Source of the DNA: an uncultured Verrucomicrobiae bacterium
GTDB lineage: Bacteria; Verrucomicrobiota; Verrucomicrobiia; Verrucomicrobiales; DEV007
Direction of reading: 5' to 3'
DNA length: 5,183 nucleotides
NCBI GenBank assembly: GCA_937898895.1
Contig: CALDKL010000589.1
Coordinates: forward strand, 1 to 5,183
Below are positions 1 to 5,183 of the stretch, piece by piece (the stretch's first letter is position 1; each line of letters begins with the position of its first letter). Both the position numbers and the translations under genes were made by a program. The notes beneath the pieces are model-generated. The model was given only the letters and a program-made list of their open reading frames with translations. It ran no database searches and was not told the origin of the DNA.

Positions 1-73
1 ATCCCGGTAGCAACGCGGCGCTCAACCACCCCATGGCTTTGACCGAAGAAGAAGTCACGCCAATGGGTTCCGA

Positions 74-92
74 TGACAACTTGAGCTTGTCA
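74..92. repeat. Short inverted repeat, possible operator
   Basis: TGACAA (74-79) and TTGTCA (87-92) are perfect inverted copies separated by seven bases. Seen as a 19-base palindrome centred on G83, seven of nine base pairs match. The right arm coincides with the candidate -35 box, which is where a repressor site would be expected. Six-base inverted repeats arise by chance several times in a window of this size, so position rather than strength is the only argument. Confidence 0.2.
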
Positions 93-115
93 GACCTGTT
101 TTCCTCGTTCAGTAT
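87..115 (+). promoter_or_regulatory. Weak sigma70-like promoter candidate for the small exported protein gene
   Basis: TTGTCA at 87-92 matches five of six bases of the -35 consensus. CAGTAT at 110-115 matches only three of six of the -10 consensus, and the spacer is 17 bases. Transcription would begin near 122, giving a leader of about 28 bases before the ATG at 150. That is compatible with the start chosen for the gene but not with the earlier ATGs at 33 or 63. The -10 element is poor, so this is a tentative call. Confidence 0.22.
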
Positions 116-149
116 CCGACAATTCCCGGACGGAAACCATCCTTTCACC

Positions 150-623
150 ATGAAACCGAACACTTCTCAAATCTTCTCTTCCTTGGCAGCCGTTGTCGCC
201 CTCTCGCTGGCGACGGTGCCGATGCTCCGCGCGGAAACGGTTTCCGGCCGCATCACCCTGCGGGGGGAAATGCAGAATGCCGACAAGCCTGGCTCGATCT
301 CGTTCACCTATTCCGGCCAACTCACCGGCGCGGCCACTGGCGACAAGGTGAACGTCACCGGCGGAGGTCTCTTCCGCAGCACTTCGGACGAAATTGCCGA
401 GGCGGTCTTTCGAGGCGATCTCACCACCTATCGCCGTTTTCCCACCACGATCACCTCGCCGGGACGCCTTCAGAAGCGCCTCGTCCGGAATGCCCGTGTC
501 ACGGTGAGCCGTCGCTTTGTCCGCTTCGCCGGTGCCTCGGTGACACTGGACCGGGCCATCGACGGCAGCAAAGAGGATGTCCAAAGAATCAGCGGACGGG
601 GTTCGATGCGCTTCCGGCGCTGA
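150..623 (+). CDS. Small exported protein of unknown function (157 aa)
   Basis: I do not recognise this family. The start at 150 is chosen because it begins a convincing signal peptide: a lysine at residue 2, a hydrophobic core over residues 8-26 and a likely signal peptidase I cut after Leu-Arg-Ala at residues 26-28, before Glu-Thr. No cysteine follows the core, so it is not a lipoprotein. The mature part of about 129 residues has short alternating hydrophobic and polar segments and many Gly, Thr and Ser residues, suggesting a beta-rich periplasmic or secreted domain. The C-terminal third is rich in arginine (for example residues 106-125 and 150-157), so it is strongly basic. No catalytic motif is visible. 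The ribosome site is weak (GGAAA at 132-136, spaced 13 bases). In-frame ATGs at 33 and 63 would bury the signal peptide and are less likely. It is convergent with the minus-strand operon, so it is probably functionally separate from it. Confidence 0.72.
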   Translation: MKPNTSQIFSSLAAVVALSLATVPMLRAETVSGRITLRGEMQNADKPGSISFTYSGQLTGAATGDKVNVTGGGLFRSTSDEIAEAVFRGDLTTYRRFPTTITSPGRLQKRLVRNARVTVSRRFVRFAGASVTLDRAIDGSKEDVQRISGRGSMRFRR

Positions 624-644
624 TCGCTCGGAGGGGGGCGTGGG

Positions 645-3257
645 TCACGCGCTGGTCCGGCGACGGAAGAGGTCGCATACCCCGAGGACGTTTTCCCATC
701 GCCGCACGATGAGGTCGGCGAGGAAGATCATCAGAAAGGCGAGCATCAGGGAAGGCCAGAGTTCCACGTAGCGGGAAACATTTTCACCGGTCAGTTCCAG
801 GGGGGCATCGGCGTTTTCGAGATAGGTGCCTCCGGTGATGCGACAGGCTTCACGCAAGAGCGCCTCATCGATCCGACCCGAGGCCACCTCGCCCGAGGGA
901 TTGTGCACATACCCGGCCGAGACCATCTGCGATCCAAAACGCGCCCGCACGAGATAGACCCCGGAGTCGGCAGGGCGAAAACGGGACTCGTACCAGCCGG
1001 GACCTTCCTGCGCGAGGGGGAGCGTTGCGAGTGTCTTCATGCCGGACCCGAGGGCGTTGGTCGGCACATAAAAAATGTCGGCCTCCACCCGGGCACCTTC
1101 GCGTCGGGTCGCGGCGTCTTCGGCGAGATCCACCGCGATATTCACCTCGGACCCTTCTTCCTCGAGTCGCAAATCCATGTTCAGCCCCTGCGGAGCGCGG
1201 GCCGTCTCGCGCAGAATCTGCGACCAGATCCGGCTGTATCCGTCCCATCCCTCGACCCACAGTCCACCCCAGCGCGATTTGCAATCCGACGTGAAGGCCG
1301 TGACCTTCCCCAACCCAAAGCGCCAATGAGCCAGCAAGGGATCACCGGTATCGGTGACCAGAGGCACCTGGGCGGTGGCCTTTCGATTGGTTTTCACATA
1401 GCCGAGCAGAGGCGGGGCCTCACCCTCCTGCCAGTCGCGCAGCATGGGATGGGCCTCGACCAGTTTCGGCTCAAAGGCTTCCTCGCGGATCATGCGCCCG
1501 GTGTGGGTGAGGGTGTCCTGGGTAAAAATGCGCACGATGGAGGTGGGGTCCATCGTGACGTAACTCTGCCCTCCCCCTGCGGCAGCGATGGACTGGAGCA
1601 GCCCGACCTGGGCACCGCTTCCGATGGCCACGGTCGAGATGGTGATCCCCTCGGCGTGGCACTGGGAGGCGAGAGCCTGATATCCTTCTCCGGAAGTCTG
1701 GCCGTCGGTGAGCACGATCATGTGTTTGATTTTCGATTTCACCCGGTTGAGTTCCTCGCGGGCGCGAACCATGCCGGGATACGCATTGGTCCCCCCGCCC
1801 GACCCGATCTGGTTGATCTGGCTGCTGATCGTGCTGATCGAGGTGACCTTGGTCATCGGCACGATCTCGTGTGCCTGAGAATCGAAGGCATACACGCCGA
1901 TAAAATCCTTGCTCGTGAGCAGCTCGGCACTGGCGACTGCCGCTGATTTGCAGATCTCGATTTTCTGTCCGGCCATCGAACCGGATCGGTCGATGACGAG
2001 TGCGAGGGCGGAAGACTGGAACTCTTCCTGATCGGGAGCCTTGAGCTTCACCGGAAGCACTTCCTCGATGGGCGTACGGTAGTATCCGCCGACCCCGAAG
2101 GAATTCATCCCTCCGATCATGACAAAACCTCCGCCAAGGGTCTCGACATAGTCTCGGATCGCCGCCATGCGGGATTCGCCAATGCGGTGCGCCGGGATAT
2201 CGGAAAGGATGATGCCGTCGTATCCGGCCAGTTCCTGGAGCGTTTCAGGAAGACCCTCGGGAGTGCGCAGATCGAGGCGGATCCCTTCCTTCTCCATCGC
2301 GGCGACGAGGTAGCGGGACTCGCCCTCTTCGCCTTCGACATAGAGGAAAAGGGGCTTGCCGCGAACATCGACAATGCTGAGCGCCTCATTGTTTTCCGGA
2401 ATCACATCACTCCCATCAAATCCCTCGATGACAGCACGATAGGTATAGATATTACGTTTCTCGGGGACTCGTCGAAAGCGATGGGTAGAGAGCTTTCCGG
2501 CCGTCAAGGCGATCTCGGCAGAATCGACCTCGACACCGTTTTCGAAAAGCCGGAGCCGCCCTGGGCCGGAGAGCGAGCCTTCGACAATCGCCTCCAAATC
2601 GAGGCTGGCTCCTTCGTTGAGCCGGGACTGGGAGGCGGTGAGCCGCGTGACCCGGACATCGGGCTGGATTGCCCCGGTGACCCCGATGGCGTGGATCCGG
2701 ATCCCGGCGACAGCCGCTTCACTCGCTGCTTTGATCAGTGAGCCGCGGGTCTCGACCCCGTCTCCGACAAGGACCAGGTGTCGGCTCGATCCCGCCGGGA
2801 AGAGCCCCCTGGCAAAGGCGACGCCGCGCTCGAAATTCGACGAAGCGCCGATTGCATCCATGATTCCGGATGCCTGCTCCGGCGAGGGAAGGCTCCGCGA
2901 GTCGCCCGGATTGCGCAGGAGGCGAGCTTCCTCCCCCATCGCAACATAGCCCGCCGCAGGACGGACCCTCAGCCGATCCTGCAGCGTTCCGGCGATCTCG
3001 TAGACAGATTTCAATCCGTCGCGTCCCTGACTGCGCGAGTGATCGAGGAGGAAAATGACGCTTTGATCCCGACTCTTCATCCGCCGGGCCGGAGAGGCGA
3101 GAGCGAGCAGGGCCAACAGGACGAGAAGCGAACGAAGGACCAGCAGGAGACGACGCCGCGCCATGCCCATGGGATGACTCGACCGGGCATCGCACCAGAA
3201 AAGCACGGCCAAGGCGGGCGCGAGAAGGAGAAGCAACTTCGGATTCAACCAATCCAT
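645..3257 (-). CDS. Membrane-anchored double VWA / GATase1-like domain protein (870 aa)
   Basis: Domains in order: membrane helices at about residues 6-22 and 36-55; a first VWA domain (about 66-195) with MIDAS residues Asp72, Ser74, Ser76, probably Ser140 in place of the usual Thr, and Asp166; a beta-sandwich-like stretch (about 200-298); a class I glutamine amidotransferase-like domain (about 301-402) with its Gly-rich strand at 375-391 but no Cys nucleophile; a second VWA (about 411-590) with a textbook MIDAS of Asp423, Ser425, Ser427, Thr490 and Asp518; a C-terminal half of the GATase/WFA type (about 615-685); a second beta-rich stretch (about 693-785); and a C-terminal helix (about 833-851) followed by arginines. 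Length and order fit the large VWA/GATase1-like proteins of Planctomycetota and Verrucomicrobiota. Charge distribution puts the large domains in the periplasm. It follows the BatA-like gene after 9 bases with no evident Shine-Dalgarno site, so reinitiation by coupled ribosomes is likely. Molecular role is unknown; metal-dependent protein binding by the VWA domains is the family expectation. Confidence 0.93.
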   Translation of the reverse strand: MDWLNPKLLLLLAPALAVLFWCDARSSHPMGMARRRLLLVLRSLLVLLALLALASPARRMKSRDQSVIFLLDHSRSQGRDGLKSVYEIAGTLQDRLRVRPAAGYVAMGEEARLLRNPGDSRSLPSPEQASGIMDAIGASSNFERGVAFARGLFPAGSSRHLVLVGDGVETRGSLIKAASEAAVAGIRIHAIGVTGAIQPDVRVTRLTASQSRLNEGASLDLEAIVEGSLSGPGRLRLFENGVEVDSAEIALTAGKLSTHRFRRVPEKRNIYTYRAVIEGFDGSDVIPENNEALSIVDVRGKPLFLYVEGEEGESRYLVAAMEKEGIRLDLRTPEGLPETLQELAGYDGIILSDIPAHRIGESRMAAIRDYVETLGGGFVMIGGMNSFGVGGYYRTPIEEVLPVKLKAPDQEEFQSSALALVIDRSGSMAGQKIEICKSAAVASAELLTSKDFIGVYAFDSQAHEIVPMTKVTSISTISSQINQIGSGGGTNAYPGMVRAREELNRVKSKIKHMIVLTDGQTSGEGYQALASQCHAEGITISTVAIGSGAQVGLLQSIAAAGGGQSYVTMDPTSIVRIFTQDTLTHTGRMIREEAFEPKLVEAHPMLRDWQEGEAPPLLGYVKTNRKATAQVPLVTDTGDPLLAHWRFGLGKVTAFTSDCKSRWGGLWVEGWDGYSRIWSQILRETARAPQGLNMDLRLEEEGSEVNIAVDLAEDAATRREGARVEADIFYVPTNALGSGMKTLATLPLAQEGPGWYESRFRPADSGVYLVRARFGSQMVSAGYVHNPSGEVASGRIDEALLREACRITGGTYLENADAPLELTGENVSRYVELWPSLMLAFLMIFLADLIVRRWENVLGVCDLFRRRTSA

Positions 3258-3266
3258 GCGGAATTT

Positions 3267-5120
3267 TCAGTAAACGGCGTGGCGGTGGAACAACCAGCTT
3301 TCGAGGAGGAGCAGGCAGACCACCGCCACGAGCATCCACCGCTTGAGATTTCCGACGAGACCGGATCGGACGGAAAAGTAGGCAGGGTCCCCTCGTTTGG
3401 CGGGATCGAGGGCTCGCAGATCGGTCTCAGCAATCGAGAGGAGATGGGCGGAACCGCGCATGCCGGTATCGGTGACCCAACTGCCGATGCGATCCATTTC
3501 CACCAACTCCCCCGCAAGCGGAATCCGCCGCGTCTTTGCCTCGCGGCCTTCGTACGTCGTCCAGGTGATCGAACTCCCGGAGACTGTCGCAAGATCCCCG
3601 GTGTGGAGGCTCTGTTTGCGAACGGTCTCCTGCTCGGGCGCGACACACCAATACAGCGCATTGCCCATCAGGATCGGGAAGGAGGCAGTGAGTGGCAGTC
3701 GCTCGGAAAGCCCCGGCGAAAAGCCGAGCACGACGAGCCTGCTTCCCTTGAGTTCCCCGGCCGAGAGAACGGGTTCATTCCCCACAAACCACAAGGGCTC
3801 CAACGCCGGACGGCTCTCGTACAGGGCGGTCTGGGTGAGCGCGATCCGCGAGGTCGCGACGCGGAACAACACCGGATGATCCTCATTGCCCGCCCGGACC
3901 GAATCGTAGGGCACCGGGGAGCTGAGGCGACGAACCGCCAGCGGAGCCGGATGATCCGGAGGGTGGATCACGACGGCAGGGATGTTTTCCGGCCATTCCG
4001 GCGGCAGCCAGCCATCGAAAATGACCGCATCGACCGGCTCGGAGAGAGGCCAGGAGGAGGGGCCACCCTTGAGCACTTCAAAACGACCGCTCTCCTGGAT
4101 GGAGGCGAGGGCCAGCCGAGTGTAGGGATCTTCCGCCCCATCGGGTCGGATCCACGCCACGAGTATCGGGCGAATTTCGGGCAGGGGCAGGAGGACTTCG
4201 TCATCCGCCGGGAAATCATCGCGCTCGCTGGTCAGGGCCAGCCGCAGCAGTTGATCGCGCGATCCATTGACGCGCAGGGTGAGCGAAGCCTCTGCCCCCG
4301 GGTCCAGCTCGATCTCGCGCATCTGTCCGGGGACCCCTCCGACGCTGAGGTCGAGGCGCACCCTGGTGCGGGCTGGAGCAGCGCGATTGAGCCCGATCCT
4401 GACAAAGACATCGTAGCGGGCATGCTCGAGCGGCACGCCGCGCAACTGCACGGCAGTGATTCCGGCATTCACGACTCCGGGCGCGGCGAGACTCAGCTCG
4501 CGCACCGGCACCTCCTCCGGAGGCGAGGCGAGGAGCTGGTCGCTGAGATGCCAGATCACGGCGGGAGTCGCGCTATCAGCGATCATCCTCGCGGTCTCGA
4601 GAGCCTCTTCGGGACGGCTCTCGATGGGACGCACGGCGACACCCTCGAGACGCGAAAGCAACTCCCGCCGCTTCGTGGTGCGAGGCTGCAGCACCTCGGG
4701 ACGCAAGTCGTAGGCGACGAGGGCGACCCCGACCTCCTCCGGCACCCGTCCGAGGCGCTCTCGCAAAATCCGTTTGGCTGCCTCGAGACGCGATTCCCCG
4801 GAGGCGTCGTTCACCCCCATCGACGCCGAACGATCCAGGAGGATCACGATGGTCCGGTATTGATCGCTCGCGTCCTGGCGGACAATCAGCCGCGAGAGAA
4901 TCAGAACGGCAAGGGAAAGCAGAACAAGAGTCAGGAGAAACGAGAGCCAGCGTTTCAGTCGGCGGAGCCACGCGCTCTCCTGATGCTCGCGGGCAAGCGT
5001 CTTAAAAAAAACGAGCGTGGACACGCGGACCTTCTTCGAGCGTCGCCGCACGAGGTAGAGAACCACGGGAATCAGCCCGAGGAGAAACAGCCAGAGAGAG
5101 CCTGGATTGAGGAATTCCAT
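3267..5120 (-). CDS. BatA N-terminal / VWA / WFA-type membrane protein (617 aa)
   Basis: The first 80 residues are a BatA-type N-terminal region: a membrane helix at about 7-24, a very basic loop (about 25-57) and a second helix at about 58-79. A VWA domain spans about 88-200, with MIDAS residues Asp96, Ser98, Ser100 and Asp194; Ser168 seems to take the place of the usual Thr. A beta-rich stretch (about 220-310) leads to a Rossmann/GATase-like segment (about 316-386). A WFA-type region follows, from His415-Pro416 through the strand at 459-468 to the helix with Ala488-Leu-Tyr-Trp at about 484-492. A C-terminal helix (about 594-610) carries Glu607 and ends in His-Arg-His. The length is ordinary for 'BatA and WFA domain-containing' proteins. 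A GAGGAA ribosome site 8 bases before the ATG supports the start. The basic loop and tail put the main domains in the periplasm. By family it belongs to Bat/MoxR-type clusters, named after aerotolerance genes of Bacteroides; that phenotype should not be assumed here. The name batA is withheld because true BatA proteins are about half this length. Confidence 0.93.
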   Translation of the reverse strand: MEFLNPGSLWLFLLGLIPVVLYLVRRRSKKVRVSTLVFFKTLAREHQESAWLRRLKRWLSFLLTLVLLSLAVLILSRLIVRQDASDQYRTIVILLDRSASMGVNDASGESRLEAAKRILRERLGRVPEEVGVALVAYDLRPEVLQPRTTKRRELLSRLEGVAVRPIESRPEEALETARMIADSATPAVIWHLSDQLLASPPEEVPVRELSLAAPGVVNAGITAVQLRGVPLEHARYDVFVRIGLNRAAPARTRVRLDLSVGGVPGQMREIELDPGAEASLTLRVNGSRDQLLRLALTSERDDFPADDEVLLPLPEIRPILVAWIRPDGAEDPYTRLALASIQESGRFEVLKGGPSSWPLSEPVDAVIFDGWLPPEWPENIPAVVIHPPDHPAPLAVRRLSSPVPYDSVRAGNEDHPVLFRVATSRIALTQTALYESRPALEPLWFVGNEPVLSAGELKGSRLVVLGFSPGLSERLPLTASFPILMGNALYWCVAPEQETVRKQSLHTGDLATVSGSSITWTTYEGREAKTRRIPLAGELVEMDRIGSWVTDTGMRGSAHLLSIAETDLRALDPAKRGDPAYFSVRSGLVGNLKRWMLVAVVCLLLLESWLFHRHAVY

Positions 5121-5128
5121 GAAGCGCG

Positions 5129-5134
5129 TTCCTC
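5129..5134 (-). promoter_or_regulatory. Ribosome binding site of the BatA/WFA-type gene, overlapping the upstream stop
   Basis: GAGGAA on the minus strand lies 8 bases before the ATG at 5120 and matches the core of the Shine-Dalgarno sequence. Its first two bases are the last two of the TGA (5135-5133) that ends the upstream reading frame. This arrangement is typical of translational coupling, and it fixes the start of the 617-residue protein. Confidence 0.7.
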
Positions 5135-5183
5135 AATGACTTCCGGCGAGGGCCGAACCGCGGGACAGAAGATCGAGAAACAG
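5133..5183 (-). CDS. C-terminal end of an upstream gene, possibly DUF58 (partial)
   Basis: On the minus strand the frame entering at the window edge reads LFLDLLSRGSALAGSH and stops at TGA (5135-5133), 12 bases before the next ATG. A helical Leu-rich end with a basic residue is compatible with the C-terminus of DUF58 proteins, which commonly precede BatA-like genes in MoxR/DUF58/VWA clusters. That identity rests on gene order, not on a diagnostic motif. The other two minus-strand frames are also open through this short stretch. I chose this one because its stop sits at normal operon spacing and overlaps the ribosome site of the next gene. Confidence 0.5.
   Translation of the reverse strand: MFLDLLSRGSALAGSH

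Larger units (their letters stand above)
1..149. other. Gene-poor left flank, probable upstream region
   Basis: I see no gene I can support here. The plus-strand frame of the following gene stays open from about position 3, and ATG codons occur in it at 33 and 63. The encoded stretch is polar and low in recognisable structure, and the sequence is visibly less GC-rich than the genes. A real signal peptide begins only at 150. It therefore reads best as an intergenic or 5' regulatory region. A gene reading leftward from about position 35 on the minus strand (ATG in 33-35 reversed) cannot be excluded, but only about 11 codons would be visible. Confidence 0.5.

Noticed and set aside
33..149. N-terminal extension of the exported protein from ATG 33 or ATG 63
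   Set aside because: It would place up to 39 polar residues before a standard signal peptide. ATG 63 does have a purine-rich GAAGAAGAAG 8 bases upstream, so this is disfavoured rather than excluded.
90..584. A minus-strand open frame opposite the small exported protein gene
   Set aside because: The plus-strand frame carries a proper signal peptide, while this one has only a charged, featureless translation.
608..620. GCGC-TTCCG-GCGC at the end of the exported protein gene as a terminator stem
   Set aside because: It has four base pairs of a self-complementary tetramer with no T-tract, indistinguishable from chance in GC-rich DNA.
638..650. Hairpin GCGTG-GGT-CACGC in the convergent gap as a terminator
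   Set aside because: The stem has only five base pairs, it overlaps the stop codon of the 870-residue protein gene, and no T-run follows on either strand.
903..1946. A long plus-strand open frame (347 codons) opposite the 870-residue protein gene
   Set aside because: It lies wholly antisense to a strongly supported multi-domain gene. Its translation is low-complexity, with no domain, signal or ribosome site, as expected for a mirror frame in GC-rich coding DNA.
2187..2741. A second plus-strand open frame antisense to the same gene
   Set aside because: It has no recognisable protein features. The opposite strand encodes the beta-sandwich and GATase-like regions with clear family character.
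2719..3339. A minus-strand open frame spanning the junction of the two large genes
   Set aside because: It is out of frame with both and rich in Arg, Pro, Ser and Gly, typical of a shifted GC-rich frame. It overlaps the well-supported ends of both genes.
1..5183. CRISPR arrays, tRNA or rRNA genes, insertion sequences, attachment sites
   Set aside because: I saw no spaced direct repeats, cloverleaf-like sequence, transposase-like protein or terminal inverted repeats anywhere in the window.

Overview
The window is GC-rich and densely coding. It looks like the chromosome of an environmental Gram-negative bacterium, most likely Verrucomicrobiota or a relative in the PVC group (Planctomycetota is the main alternative). 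This rests on the style of the two large membrane proteins (a BatA/WFA-type protein followed by a VWA plus glutamine-amidotransferase-like protein) and on a small exported protein with an 'RA|ET' signal-peptide end. No rRNA, tRNA or phylogenetic marker is present, so the phylum is an inference.

Layout. Positions 1-149 hold no gene I can support; they probably form the upstream region of a small plus-strand gene and contain a weak promoter candidate and a short inverted repeat. Positions 150-623 (+) encode an unrecognised exported protein of 157 residues. After a 21-base convergent gap comes a minus-strand operon that fills the rest of the window. Read in transcription order it has the last 16 codons of an upstream gene (5183-5133, possibly DUF58), a 617-residue BatA/WFA-type protein (5120-3267) and an 870-residue protein with two VWA domains and a GATase1-like domain (3257-645). 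Junctions are 12 and 9 bases, so the genes are almost certainly co-transcribed and probably translationally coupled.

How the genes work together. Both large proteins have two N-terminal membrane helices, a VWA domain with a MIDAS metal site, a beta-sandwich-like stretch, a Rossmann/GATase-like segment and a single C-terminal membrane helix. The 870-residue protein looks like the same plan with an extra, more canonical VWA domain placed in the middle. In related genomes such genes usually sit with a MoxR-type AAA+ ATPase and a DUF58 protein ('Bat' or MoxR/VWA clusters). They are thought to form a membrane-anchored, metal-dependent protein-assembly or chaperone-like complex whose substrate is unknown. 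The MoxR gene is not in the window. The cluster type is known in outline; I did not find a clearly new system, but the nested second VWA, the dead amidotransferase-like fold and the T8 run deserve a look.
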